The position numbers were made by a program, and so were the translations under genes. The notes beneath the pieces were generated by a model, which searched no databases, had not been told where the DNA came from, and saw nothing but the letters and a program-made list of their open reading frames with translations. A stretch of DNA of 64,000 nt from Halobellus sp. Atlit-31R (GTDB lineage Archaea; Halobacteriota; Halobacteria; Halobacteriales; Haloferacaceae): NCBI GenBank assembly GCA_003665935.1, contig QPLR01000004.1:62001-126000 (forward strand), in the 5' to 3' direction. Shown here one piece after another: positions 1 to 8,871 of the stretch; the first letter of the stretch is position 1; every line of letters begins with the position of its first letter.

Positions 1-90
1 CTGGACGCGTACCGCGCGGTCGCCGAGCGCTGTGACTGCGACCTGTGGGAGCTCTACCGCGCGCTCTGGGTGCTCTCCGCCGAAAAATAG
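1..90 (+). CDS. C-terminal end of an unidentified protein (partial)
   Basis: An open frame runs from the first base of the window to a TAG stop. It encodes the last 29 residues of a protein (ending in LWVLSAEK). The piece is helical-looking and contains two closely spaced cysteines (CDCD), which is too little to identify a family. It converges on the fhs gene, whose stop lies 30 bases further on. The start lies outside the window. Confidence 0.55.
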   Translation: MDAYRAVAERCDCDLWELYRALWVLSAEK

Positions 91-120
91 GAGCCGTTCC
101 GATACGACCTGCGGCCCTCG

Positions 121-1839
121 CTAGAACAGGCCGCTGATGTTGCCGTCCGCGTCGATGTCCATTCCTGCCGCGGCGGGCTCGGCGGGTAGGCCGGGCATAT
201 CGAGCACGTCGCCGGTGAGTGCGACGATGAATCCGGCACCGGCCGAGGGGTAGAGCTCGCGTACTTCCAGTTCCCAGTCGTCGGGCGCACCCTTCTTACT
301 CGGGTCGTCGCTCAGGGAGTGGAACGTCTTCGAGAGACAGACGGGTACGTCGTCGAAGCCGAGTTCCTCCATCCGCTCGATGTCGTCTTCGGCGCTGCCG
401 GTGTAGTTGACGCCGTCCGCGCCGTAGATCTCGGTGGCGACCGTCTCGATCTTCTCTTTGATCGGCGCGTCGTCGGGGTACAGATGGTCGAAGTCCTCCT
501 CGTCGCCGGACTCGACCGCCTCGACGACGCGGTTCGCGAGGCCGATGCCGCCCTCGCTGCCCTCCGCGAAGACGTTGGACTCGGCGATCTCGACGCCGAG
601 GTCCTCGCGGCAGTGGTCGACGACCGCCTCGATCTCCTCGTCGGTGTCGTCGGGGAAGCGGTTGAGCGCGACAATGACCGGGACGCCGAACTTCTGGAGG
701 TTCGCGACGTGCTTGTCGAGGTTCGCGAAGCCGGCTTCGAGTTCGTCGAGACCGGCCTCCTGGACGGCGTCGAGGTCCGCGGGCCACATTCCCATTCCGT
801 GGTACTTCAGCGCGCGGACCGTCGAGACGAGGACGACCGCGTTCGGCGTCATATCGCCGAGCCGGCAGACGATGTTCATGAACTTCTCTGCGCCAAGGTC
901 GGAACCGAACCCGGCCTCGGTGACGAGGTAGTCACCCATCCCGAAGGCGGCCTTGTCGGCCATCAGAGAGTTAGTTCCGTGCGCGATGTTCGCGAAGGGG
1001 CCACCGTGGACGAACGCGGGCGTCCCCTCGATCGTCTGGACGAGGTTCGGCTTGATCGCGTCCTTGAGGAGCATCGTGGCCGGGCCGGTCGCGTCGATGT
1101 CGTCGACGGTGATCGGCTCGCCGTCCTCGCCGTAGGCGACGATGATGCGCGCGACGCGCTCTTTGAGATCCTCGAGGTCCTCTGCGAGACAGAGCACCGC
1201 CATCAGTTCGGAGGCCGCCGTGAGGAGGAAGCGCTCCTCGCGGGGCGTGCCGCCGGTCTTGCCGCCGAGGCCGACGACGATGTCGCGGAGCGCGCGGTCG
1301 TTCATATCCAGCGCGCGCGGCCACGACACGTCGTTGATGTCGATGTCGAACTCGTCGCTCTGGGAGATCTTCGCGTCGAGCATCGCCGAGACGAGATTGT
1401 GCGCGGAGGTGAGCGCGTGGAGGTCGCCGGTGAAGTGGAGGTTGATGTCCTCCATCGGGAGCACCTGTGAGTAGCCGCCGCCGGCCGCGCCGCCTTTGAC
1501 GCCGAACACCGGCCCGAGCGACGGTTCGCGGATCGCGATCATCGCGTCCTCGCCGACGTGGTTGAGCGTCTGTCCGAGTCCGACCGTGGTGACGGTCTTT
1601 CCTTCGCCCATCGGCGTGGGCGTCATCCCCGTGACCAGTACGAGGTTCCCCTCGTTCTCCGAGGCGTTCTCCCGGAGCCGACCGACGGCGTCGTGGGTGA
1701 GTTTTGCCTTGTAGTCGCCGTACGCCTCGTAGTCGTCGGCGTCGACGCCCCAGGGTTCGAGGACGTCCTCGATGGGTTCCATCTCGGCCGCCTGTGCGAT
1801 CTCGTAGTCTGTCGGGAAGCCGCCGCTGTCGTCTGACAT
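121..1839 (-). CDS. fhs: formate--tetrahydrofolate ligase
   Basis: Joins formate to tetrahydrofolate with ATP to give 10-formyl-THF, or runs backwards to make ATP and formate from one-carbon units; cytoplasmic. The 572-residue protein has the usual family length. The nucleotide loop TPTPMGEGKT lies at residues 73-82 and the family signature FGVKGGAAGGGY at 112-123, with RALKYHG further on. An in-frame upstream ATG at 1914 would add 25 residues unlike the family, and a GTGAT ribosome-binding site precedes the ATG at 1839, so I chose 1839. Neighbouring folCP, metF, glyA and the GcvT-like genes suggest that it serves folate one-carbon flow from methylated substrates. I see no folD in the window. 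The large open frame on the opposite strand is a GC-rich shadow. Confidence 0.96.
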   Translation of the reverse strand: MSDDSGGFPTDYEIAQAAEMEPIEDVLEPWGVDADDYEAYGDYKAKLTHDAVGRLRENASENEGNLVLVTGMTPTPMGEGKTVTTVGLGQTLNHVGEDAMIAIREPSLGPVFGVKGGAAGGGYSQVLPMEDINLHFTGDLHALTSAHNLVSAMLDAKISQSDEFDIDINDVSWPRALDMNDRALRDIVVGLGGKTGGTPREERFLLTAASELMAVLCLAEDLEDLKERVARIIVAYGEDGEPITVDDIDATGPATMLLKDAIKPNLVQTIEGTPAFVHGGPFANIAHGTNSLMADKAAFGMGDYLVTEAGFGSDLGAEKFMNIVCRLGDMTPNAVVLVSTVRALKYHGMGMWPADLDAVQEAGLDELEAGFANLDKHVANLQKFGVPVIVALNRFPDDTDEEIEAVVDHCREDLGVEIAESNVFAEGSEGGIGLANRVVEAVESGDEEDFDHLYPDDAPIKEKIETVATEIYGADGVNYTGSAEDDIERMEELGFDDVPVCLSKTFHSLSDDPSKKGAPDDWELEVRELYPSAGAGFIVALTGDVLDMPGLPAEPAAAGMDIDADGNISGLF

Positions 1840-2210
1840 CGTATCACTCGGTGCCCTCGGAGGCCACGTAAGGGTATCGGGAAAGTATTGAATGACCGAT
1901 AGGTCGTGTTTCACTCCCAGGCTACATCGCCACGTTCAGGCCCGGACGTTTCGGACCGACTGGAAAAACTTCCACCACCCAGGGTTTCCACACAGGATTG
2001 ACGCGCCTACGCGTGTAATGCTATTTTACAGGTCGAGTTACGGTTCATCGCGGCCGGGTAACGCGCGAATACCGCTGCGCTGTCGACTCTGGTCGGCCTC
2101 GACGTTCTCCTGTACTTGCTCTTCCGCCCCGTTAATATTGGTATTTTTACACTTCTTGCTACGGTTACGCTGCGATAGGTTAATCAGTCGACCGCTGCCG
2201 AGTACGTGGT
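1840..2210. other. intergenic region between divergent fhs and folCP
   Basis: This 371-base stretch between divergent genes holds no convincing gene. Its AT-rich end contains a TATA-like element (GTATTTTTAC, 2141-2150) about 60 bases before the folCP start, which would place transcription initiation near 2172 with a short leader. On the other strand there is only a weak AT-rich element near 1885-1895, about 50 bases before the fhs ATG. Confidence 0.45.
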
Positions 2211-4700
2211 ATGAAGTACCACGAGGCCGCCGACTATCTCACCTCGTTTCAGCAGCGCCGGCCGAAACTCGGGATCGATACGACGGCGCGGATGCTCTCC
2301 CATTTCGGCGATCCACACCTCGACGTCGACTGCGTGCAGATCGCCGGCTCGAACGGCAAAGGCAGCACGGCGCGGATGCTCGAGAGCGTCCTCCGGCGTG
2401 CTGGCGTGAGCGTCGGGCTGTTCACCTCGCCCGGACTGAACGACTTCCGGGAACAGGTCCGCGTCGACGGGCGGAAGATCCCGAAGGCGAAGGTCGCCGA
2501 GTACGCCGCCGAGATAGACCCGTGCATCGACCGGCTCCGCGAGGACGACGACGAGCCCACACACTTCGAGGTTCTGACTGCGGTGGCGCTCCGACACTTC
2601 AGCGAGAAGGACGTCGACGTCGCCGTTCTGGAAGTCGGCATCGGCGGCCGGTACGACGCGACCAGCGCCGTCGATCCGGTGGCCAGCGCGGTCACGAGCG
2701 TGAGTCTGGAACACACCGAACTTCTGGGTGAGACCGTCGAGGAGATCGCGCGCGACAAGGCGCAGGTCGCGCCCGGCGACGCGCCGCTCGTCACCGGAGC
2801 CGACGGGGCCGCCCTCGATGCGATCCGCGAGGTGACGGACGTCGTCTCCGTCGGTCCCGCAGCGACGGACCCGGACGTCGTCGCTACCGAGACCGGGATG
2901 CACTCAGACGTCGAGAGCGAGATCTCGATCGCCGGCCCGGACTGGAACGTCGAGACGAAACTGCCGCTTCTCGGAGCGCATCAGGCGACCAACGCCGGCG
3001 TCGCTGCCACGCTGGCCCGGCAGGTCGCCGACGTCGACTCCGATACGATCGCCGCGGGCCTCCGCTCTGTCCTGTGGCCAGGCCGATTCGAGATCCTCTC
3101 TACCGAGCCGATGATCGTCCTCGACGGGTCCCACAACCCCGGTGCGGCCGAGACGGTCGCGGACCTCGTCGAGCGGTACGACTACGACGACCTCCACCTC
3201 GTCTTCGCCGCGATGTCGGACAAGGACTACGACGCGATGGTCGCGTCGCTGCCGCCCGTCGCGACCGCCTACGCGACGCGACCTGATCTGGACCGCGCCG
3301 AGAATCCCGCGGTGCTGGCCGACACGCTCGCGGCCCACGCCGACGACGTCGAGACGGTCCCCTCCGTGCCCGAGGCGACCGAGCGCGCGATCGCGGCCGC
3401 CGACGAGGACGACTTCGTGCTCGTGACCGGCTCGCTGTACGCCGTCGCGGAGGCTCGCGACCGCTGGACCCGCCTGTTGGTCCCCGTCTCGCGGACGCGC
3501 GAGTCGCACGTCGAGAACGCGTTCGTCGGTGCCTCGTTCGACGCTGACGTCGCGGGCGCGCGGGCAGGCGACTCACCAGCGGTCGGCGCGCCGGAAGACG
3601 CCTCGCCGGACGCGCTAGAGGGCATCGACCGACAGGTCTTCAGGACGTACCTCCGCCCGGCGCAGGCCGAACGCGTGGCGGACCACCTCTCGGAGATCGG
3701 CGGTCAGTGCTACCGTTCGACGGCTGGCAGTCCCGAGAAACTGGTCGCCACCGTTCTGGCGGGGACGACCGCGCAGTTCCGCGAGCTCGCGGCGCGGCTC
3801 TCGGACGACGGCTTCGGTCTCTCTCGTCTCGCCACGCAACTGGAACGCCGGCTCGACCCCGCCGACCCCTCCCGCGAGGCCGGGCTGGAGCCGATCACCG
3901 GTGACAGCACCGCGGTGATGGGCATTCTCAACGTCACGCCCGACAGTTTCCACGACGGCGGCCGGTACAACGCACTCGACGCGGCACTCGAGCAGGCGGA
4001 GGCGATGCTCGACGCCGGCGTCGACATCATCGACGTCGGCGGCGAGAGCACTCGTCCCGGAGCCGAACCGGTGCCGGTCGACGAGGAGATCGACCGGGTC
4101 GTTCCGGTCATCGAAGCCATCGCCGACCTCGGCGTGCCGATTTCGATCGACACGCGAAAGGCGGCCGTCGCCGACGCAGCGCTCGATGCGGGCGCGGACA
4201 TCGTCAACGACGTCTCACAGCTCGCGGATCCGGAGATGCCGTTCGTCGTCGCCGAGCACGACGCCTCGCTCGTGCTGATGCACAGCCTCACTGTGCCGGT
4301 CGACCCCGACCGGACGACCACCTACGACGACGTCGTCGAGGACATCCTCGACGAACTCTCCGAACAGCTCCTCCGCGCGAAGCGCGCCGGCATCGACCCC
4401 GACAAGATCGTCATCGACCCCGGCTGTGGATTCGGGAAGTCGCCGTCGGAGTCTTTCGAGTTGATCGACCGAGCCGCCGAGTTCGAGGCGCTCGCTTGCC
4501 CTGTTCTGATCGGCCACTCCCGGAAGTCGATGTTCGAGGCGGCCGACTACGCCGACGACGGCCGCCTCGCGCCGACGCTCGGCGGGACCGCGATCGCTGC
4601 CGACCGCGGAGCGGACATCGTCCGCGTTCACGACGTCGCCGAGAACGTCGCCGTGGTGCGCGCTGCCGAGGGCCGGGTCGAACCCTCCTCAGATTCTTAG
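2211..4700 (+). CDS. folCP: bifunctional folylpolyglutamate synthase / dihydropteroate synthase (FolCP)
   Basis: Two folate enzymes in one 829-residue chain. The N-terminal half is a Mur-ligase-type FolC, with the ATP loop SNGKGST at residues 47-53 and a later HNPGA motif; it adds glutamate to folates. The C-terminal part is dihydropteroate synthase FolP, with MGILNVTPDSF from residue 570, the GGESTRPG loop and the IGHSRKS phosphate-binding motif near 767; it joins a pterin to p-aminobenzoate. A less conserved 130-residue middle segment links them. Such fusions are known in haloarchaea, so the architecture is expected. The ATG at 2211 fits the family start. The gene supplies the cofactor used by the one-carbon genes that follow. 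Confidence 0.95.
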   Translation: MKYHEAADYLTSFQQRRPKLGIDTTARMLSHFGDPHLDVDCVQIAGSNGKGSTARMLESVLRRAGVSVGLFTSPGLNDFREQVRVDGRKIPKAKVAEYAAEIDPCIDRLREDDDEPTHFEVLTAVALRHFSEKDVDVAVLEVGIGGRYDATSAVDPVASAVTSVSLEHTELLGETVEEIARDKAQVAPGDAPLVTGADGAALDAIREVTDVVSVGPAATDPDVVATETGMHSDVESEISIAGPDWNVETKLPLLGAHQATNAGVAATLARQVADVDSDTIAAGLRSVLWPGRFEILSTEPMIVLDGSHNPGAAETVADLVERYDYDDLHLVFAAMSDKDYDAMVASLPPVATAYATRPDLDRAENPAVLADTLAAHADDVETVPSVPEATERAIAAADEDDFVLVTGSLYAVAEARDRWTRLLVPVSRTRESHVENAFVGASFDADVAGARAGDSPAVGAPEDASPDALEGIDRQVFRTYLRPAQAERVADHLSEIGGQCYRSTAGSPEKLVATVLAGTTAQFRELAARLSDDGFGLSRLATQLERRLDPADPSREAGLEPITGDSTAVMGILNVTPDSFHDGGRYNALDAALEQAEAMLDAGVDIIDVGGESTRPGAEPVPVDEEIDRVVPVIEAIADLGVPISIDTRKAAVADAALDAGADIVNDVSQLADPEMPFVVAEHDASLVLMHSLTVPVDPDRTTTYDDVVEDILDELSEQLLRAKRAGIDPDKIVIDPGCGFGKSPSESFELIDRAAEFEALACPVLIGHSRKSMFEAADYADDGRLAPTLGGTAIAADRGADIVRVHDVAENVAVVRAAEGRVEPSSDS

Positions 4701-4752
4701 TCCTCTCCTCTCCTCTCCTCTCCTCTCCTCTCCTCTCCTCTCCTCTCCTCTC
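4701..4752 (+). repeat. tandem pentanucleotide repeat (TCCTC)10
   Basis: Ten perfect copies of the 5-base unit TCCTC, plus two extra bases, begin at the base after the folCP stop codon. One strand is purely pyrimidine. It is outside any gene I accept. It could be a slippage-prone microsatellite, could form an unusual DNA structure, or could be part of the folCP 3' end. Copy number is likely to vary between strains. Confidence 0.95.
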
Positions 4753-4859
4753 GTGTCCACCCAGCGCCCCGACCCCGCGACCCCGCAGCCCCGCGGCCTC
4801 GCAAACTCGCAACCGCCGGTATCGCCACAGTAAAGACCGACACACTTTCACCACGACCT

Positions 4860-5468
4860 ATGCTACTCAATAGCGTGATTCTCCAGGTCGCTGCCGTCGT
4901 GGGGGCTGCCGCACCGCCTCGACCGGTGGTTCCGCTACAGGCGTTCGATCCGTCGATGATCCTCGATATGCCGGCGTCGATTCGGGCAGTGGTCGCGTTT
5001 CTGGCCAGCGTAGTGTTCGGGGGAATCGTGATCTATCGATACGGCGACCGCGTGGCAGCTGCCGTCGATGCGTCGACGAAGAGTCCGCTTTTGTCCGTGC
5101 TCTACGGGTTCATCGCGTACGGGCTGGTCTCGTTCGTCGTCGCCTACGCGTATTTGCAGTTAGCGGGACTGGGAGTCGGGACGTCGGTCGCGACCGCCGT
5201 CGGAGCCGTGGTGCTCGGTTCGGCGTTGCTCTCGCTGGGCGGTCTCGGGTTCGTCGTCGTCGGCTCGTGGCTCACGAACGTCCTGGGCCTCCAGGAGCCG
5301 TGGCTCGGGCTCGTCGGTGTGGCGCTGGTTACCGCGGTGGCGGTGCTCGTGCTACCGCTCGTCGCCGGGGTGCTCGTGTGGTTCAGCGTCGCCGCCGTCG
5401 GGATCGGCGGCCCGGTCCGGCGGTGGATCCACGCCGACAGCGTCGAGCGCCGCGCCGAAGAACACTGA
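4860..5468 (+). CDS. polytopic membrane protein, function unknown
   Basis: A 202-residue protein with about five or six hydrophobic helices. An N-terminal hydrophobic stretch is followed by a helix near residues 40-60, a charged loop containing RYGDRV, and three or four further helices rich in Val, Gly and Leu. It ends in a charged tail (ERRAEEH). It resembles small haloarchaeal integral membrane proteins, possibly bactofilin/polymer-export-like by composition only; I recognise no family motif. It lies 25 bases before another small membrane gene on the same strand, so the two may be co-transcribed. The window shows nothing that reveals its function. Confidence 0.75.
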   Translation: MLLNSVILQVAAVVGAAAPPRPVVPLQAFDPSMILDMPASIRAVVAFLASVVFGGIVIYRYGDRVAAAVDASTKSPLLSVLYGFIAYGLVSFVVAYAYLQLAGLGVGTSVATAVGAVVLGSALLSLGGLGFVVVGSWLTNVLGLQEPWLGLVGVALVTAVAVLVLPLVAGVLVWFSVAAVGIGGPVRRWIHADSVERRAEEH

Positions 5469-5493
5469 TACGACTCCAGCCCGTAGTTGACAT

Positions 5494-5745
5494 ATGGTAG
5501 TTTCACACACAGTCAGTGCGTCTGGCGGCGTCGTGCTCCAGGCACCCGTCGGGCCGCTCGGGGAGGGCGTGAACATCGCGGGAACGGTCATCCTCCTCGT
5601 GATGCTCCTCGCTCTCGCCGGCTTCGTCTACCGGAGCCTGCAGGACGACGGGATCCGCTGGCCCGGTGAGACCGACACGGAGAGCGAGGACGTTCGTCGA
5701 CGTCCGTCAGCAGAGGACGACGACGACGAGTGGAAATACTACTGA
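5494..5745 (+). CDS. small single-helix membrane protein
   Basis: An 83-residue protein. After a short N-terminal segment there is one strong transmembrane helix (roughly residues 28-46, GTVILLVMLLALAGF), then a charged, acidic tail ending DDDDEWKYY. The topology suggests an integral membrane protein with an acidic cytoplasmic tail. It follows the preceding membrane gene by 25 bases on the same strand, which suggests an operon of two. No family is recognised. The tail composition is typical of halophile cytoplasmic segments. Confidence 0.65.
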   Translation: MVVSHTVSASGGVVLQAPVGPLGEGVNIAGTVILLVMLLALAGFVYRSLQDDGIRWPGETDTESEDVRRRPSAEDDDDEWKYY

Positions 5746-5954
5746 GGAATGCGGCCGCGAGCCGCGCGACTCGCTGACGGCTCTAGCCGGTCGAGACGTC
5801 GGAACAGACCGAAGAAACGTGTCGACGACGGTCAGCGATCACCGCCGCGCTGGAGTCGATCCGGATTCGTTCTGCCGTGGTCAGAAGCGATACAGAAATC
5901 CAGCCTCGGGTACACTCCCGGCTGGACCAGGGCGAGAGACCGTCGGCCGACAGC

Positions 5955-7700
5955 TCAGTCGCCGCCCTCCGTCTCCGCACCGCCTCTGACTTCGGTCACC
6001 GTCTCGTTGCCGGACGTGACCACGCTGATCTCCTCTTGGTCGCTGAGGTCCGCGATGCGCTCTGCGAACTTCTCCGAGGAGAGGATCTCGTGCTCGTTCT
6101 GGAGTCCTTGATAGACGGTGTAACACATTAACACGAGGATAATCGCGAACGGGAAGCCGGTCGCGATCGCCGCGGTCTGCAGCGCGTTGAGACCGCCGCC
6201 GATGAGCAGCACGGCGGCGACCCCGCCCTCGGTGACCGCCCAGAAGATCCGCTGGACCTTCGGTACGTCGTGCTTACCGCCCGAGGTCAGGTGGTCGACG
6301 ACCAGCGACCCCGAGTCCGACGACGTCACGAAGAACGTGATCACGAGTAGCGTCGCGAGCAGCCCCGAGAGCGCTCCGAGCGGGAACTGTTCGAGGAGTG
6401 CGAACATCGCGACCGTCTGGCCGACGTCGTTGTACGTTGCGAGCGCCGCGCCGTTGCCGACCAGCGTGTTCGACAGCGCGCTGCCGCCGAACGTCGCCAG
6501 CCAGAGCGTCGAGAACAGCGAGGGCAGGAACAGGACGCCGAGGACGAACTCCCGGACCGTCCGGCCCTTCGAGATGCGTGCGATGAACATCCCGACGAAT
6601 GGTGACCACGCGATCCACCAGGCCCAGTAGAACACTGTCCAGGCACCCACCGTACCGCCACCGCTACCGAGCGTGCCAGTGAAGAACGCCAGCTCGAGGA
6701 AGTTACCGAAGTACGCGCCGAGGCCCTGCACCCACGTCCCGAAGATGTACTGCGTCGGGCCCACGATGAGGAGGAACCCGAGCAGCACGAGCATCAGGTA
6801 GAGGTTCACGGTGCTCAGGCGCTTGACGCCGCCCTCCAGACCGGCCGCGACAGACAGCGTCGCGATGGCCGTGATACCGGCGATCAACAGCACCTGTGGG
6901 ATCGTGCCGGTCGGAATAGCGACCAGTCCCAGCATGTCGCCGAGGACGTACGACAGGCCGGTGTTGACCTGCGCCACGCCGAGCCCGAGTGACGTCGCGA
7001 GTCCGAACAGGGTCGCGAACACCGTCACGAGGTCGATCACGTGGCCCGGCCAGCCGTAGATCCGCTCGCCGAGCAGCGGCCAGAAGATCGACCGGAACGT
7101 CAGGGGTAGTCCGCGATTGAACGAGAAGAACGCCAAGCCGAGGCCGACGAGCCCGTAGATCGCCCACGGGTGGAAGCCCCAGTGGAAGAACGTCTGTGTC
7201 ATCGCAGCGACGCCCGCCGCGCCCGTCCCTGCTTCCGCGCCGAAGAATCCGGGAACGTTGCTGATGTAGTACAGCGGTTCCGAGACGCTGAAGAACATCA
7301 GGCCGATCCCCATCCCGGCGCTGAACAGCATCGCCATCCACGCGAAGTCGCTGAACTCCTTTTCGGCTTCGACGCCGCCGATCCGGATCGTCCCGTACTT
7401 GCCGAGTGCGAAGTACAGGATCGCTACGATGAAGATGTTGACCGCGAGGAGATAGAACCAACCGAAGTTCCCCTCGAAGAAGCTGCGGACGGCCGAGTAC
7501 GCCGCCGCGGCCTGCTCACCCAGCAGCAGGGTGATAGCTATGAAGAGGCCGATCAACAGCAGCGCCACAGGGAACACGATCGGGTGGATGTCGAACCCGA
7601 ACCGCTGGATGTTCGTGTCGCCTGGCTTTCGGTCGGACTCCGGATGGAACAGCTCCACCTGGAGTCCTTCGCTCATTACTCCGTCGTCGCTATCTGACAT
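5955..7700 (-). CDS. BCCT-family osmolyte transporter (betaine/choline/carnitine type)
   Basis: A sodium- or proton-coupled importer of quaternary ammonium or sulfonium compounds such as glycine betaine, in the cell membrane. The 581-residue protein has the 12 helices of the family. It has the glycine-rich GMGIGLMFF segment in the third helix and the family signature WTVFYWAWWIAWSPF at about residues 350-364, which carries the substrate-binding tryptophans. The cytoplasmic C-terminus is short, acidic and lacks an obvious basic osmosensor tail. Its neighbourhood of demethylase-like genes fits uptake of methylated compounds both as osmolytes and as carbon sources. The exact substrate cannot be read from the sequence. 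The ATG at 7700 gives the expected length. Confidence 0.93.
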   Translation of the reverse strand: MSDSDDGVMSEGLQVELFHPESDRKPGDTNIQRFGFDIHPIVFPVALLLIGLFIAITLLLGEQAAAAYSAVRSFFEGNFGWFYLLAVNIFIVAILYFALGKYGTIRIGGVEAEKEFSDFAWMAMLFSAGMGIGLMFFSVSEPLYYISNVPGFFGAEAGTGAAGVAAMTQTFFHWGFHPWAIYGLVGLGLAFFSFNRGLPLTFRSIFWPLLGERIYGWPGHVIDLVTVFATLFGLATSLGLGVAQVNTGLSYVLGDMLGLVAIPTGTIPQVLLIAGITAIATLSVAAGLEGGVKRLSTVNLYLMLVLLGFLLIVGPTQYIFGTWVQGLGAYFGNFLELAFFTGTLGSGGGTVGAWTVFYWAWWIAWSPFVGMFIARISKGRTVREFVLGVLFLPSLFSTLWLATFGGSALSNTLVGNGAALATYNDVGQTVAMFALLEQFPLGALSGLLATLLVITFFVTSSDSGSLVVDHLTSGGKHDVPKVQRIFWAVTEGGVAAVLLIGGGLNALQTAAIATGFPFAIILVLMCYTVYQGLQNEHEILSSEKFAERIADLSDQEEISVVTSGNETVTEVRGGAETEGGD

Positions 7701-8100
7701 ACGCTACCTCCGTGCTGCTCAACTTCTGTGATTCGTGTCGAGTCATTGGTGTGCAACCGATTCGGGTGTTGCGGTCCATCTGTCTCCCCCAGAGCCGCGC
7801 TCCCGTTCAGTTCGGTTTCCGCCCTGTGCTGCAGACGCCGGGAGTGTCCCCACCGACGCACGTAGTGGGTTGAGTCACTCCTAAGTGGAATGTTACACAA
7901 CCTCACTCACTATCAATCGTTGAGATATAATAAAACTTGGGCAATATTCGCCGTTGATAGACTGTAGCCGGCGATATTACTCCGTAGACGAATCGCCAAT
8001 CCACCGCCGGTATCGAGACGGCGACTGCTTCGGACTGGCTTGTCCGTGTCTCTGCGCACAACAACACTAGCAATACTCCTACATAAGTGTATGTCACACA
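7701..8100. promoter_or_regulatory. intergenic region with candidate promoter for the BCCT gene
   Basis: No convincing gene lies in these 400 bases. The part around 7895-7960 is unusually AT-rich. A TATA-like element (GTTTTATTATATC on the minus strand, about 7923-7936) could serve the BCCT gene with a leader of about 200 bases, which is long for a haloarchaeon. The short minus-strand frame at 7903-8097 has no recognisable composition and overlaps this element, so I do not call it. Confidence 0.4.
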
Positions 8101-8598
8101 ATGGCTCGATTGTCGCCCAGTGAGCTCCGGGCTGGGGCACCGTGCGTGACATTAACGTACATACAACTCGTAAGACACGTAGTGATCGAATCGTTACTCG
8201 TTGTGGTTCGTTGGCTTCGACGCGTGGGGGTCAGAATTGTCGCGCCGCTTCGCGCCGACCCGGAGAAGTCCGGCTTCCGCCTGTCCAGTCCGGAGACGAG
8301 CACGACGACCATCGATGGGGACGTCGGCTGGGGTGCCCGCCCCCCGGCACTCCTACAGTGTGCCCGCTGCGAGAGTGACGTCTATCAACGCCATCCCCAC
8401 GACGACATCGACTGCCCACGGTGCGTCGCGGAGTTCGAGTACGACGAGTTCGCCGACCTCGGCCTCCAGTACTTTCAGTGTCCGGTCTGTGGTTCGGAGA
8501 TGGAGCACGGGCGTCGACACCCGAACGCAATCGACGTCCCGGAGTGGGCGACGTGTCATCAGTGCCGCTACCACTGGGAGTTCAGACACGATTTCTGA
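8101..8598 (+). CDS. small zinc-ribbon protein, function unknown
   Basis: The 165-residue frame has a C-terminal half with three cysteine pairs: CARC, CPRC and CPVC, and a final CHQC, together with several histidines. This pattern suggests two zinc ribbons (roughly residues 87-160). The N-terminal 70 residues have no clear domain and look partly amphipathic. The start is uncertain. The ATG at 8101 sits only about 20 bases behind a TATA-like element, and GTG codons near 8143 or 8182 would still keep the whole zinc-binding part. The family is unknown to me; such proteins may bind nucleic acid or partner proteins. Confidence 0.65.
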   Translation: MARLSPSELRAGAPCVTLTYIQLVRHVVIESLLVVVRWLRRVGVRIVAPLRADPEKSGFRLSSPETSTTTIDGDVGWGARPPALLQCARCESDVYQRHPHDDIDCPRCVAEFEYDEFADLGLQYFQCPVCGSEMEHGRRHPNAIDVPEWATCHQCRYHWEFRHDF

Positions 8599-8622
8599 GT
8601 CCGTCCTCTCGGCACGACGACA

Positions 8623-8630
8623 GTATTATA
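8623..8630 (+). promoter_or_regulatory. TATA-box candidate for the 53-residue membrane protein gene
   Basis: GTATTATA ends 25 bases before the ATG at 8656. This spacing predicts a leaderless or nearly leaderless transcript, the usual haloarchaeal arrangement. Confidence 0.5.
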
Positions 8631-8655
8631 CGGGATCGTTGCGCCCTCACAACGT

Positions 8656-8817
8656 ATGTCACGGTATCTCGCGACTGCCGCCGCGATCCTCGTCGTGATC
8701 CTCTTCGTCGTCGCGCTGTTTGCGATGACGATCGAGAACTACGCGGCCGCCGGCGTCCTGTTTCTGAGCGCCAGCATCGTCATCTACTTTCGAGAAAAAC
8801 GGCTCGTCGGGGGCTGA
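8656..8817 (+). CDS. small membrane protein, 53 residues
   Basis: A short gene that length cutoffs would miss. It encodes 53 residues beginning MSRYLATAAAILVVIL, with two hydrophobic helices (about residues 6-24 and 30-45) and a basic end (REKRLVGG). The good TATA box at the right distance and the membrane-like, non-random composition support it. It lies between the zinc-ribbon gene and a convergent UspA gene. Function unknown. Confidence 0.6.
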   Translation: MSRYLATAAAILVVILFVVALFAMTIENYAAAGVLFLSASIVIYFREKRLVGG

Positions 8818-8871
8818 AGCCCGTAACCACCGGCGCGGTGCGCAGCCGCCCGCTCGCTTCGGTCCGCACGT

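Noticed and set aside
319-1470. 383-residue plus-strand frame opposite fhs
   Set aside because: It lies wholly inside fhs on the other strand, is rich in Arg, Val and Asp repeats, and reflects GC-rich codon use of the real gene.
4701-4752. CRISPR array or transposon end
   Set aside because: The unit is 5 bases with no spacers, no palindrome and no transposase nearby.
7903-8097. 64-residue minus-strand frame in the BCCT intergenic region
   Set aside because: Not acidic, no motif, overlaps the best promoter element and has no ribosome-binding site.
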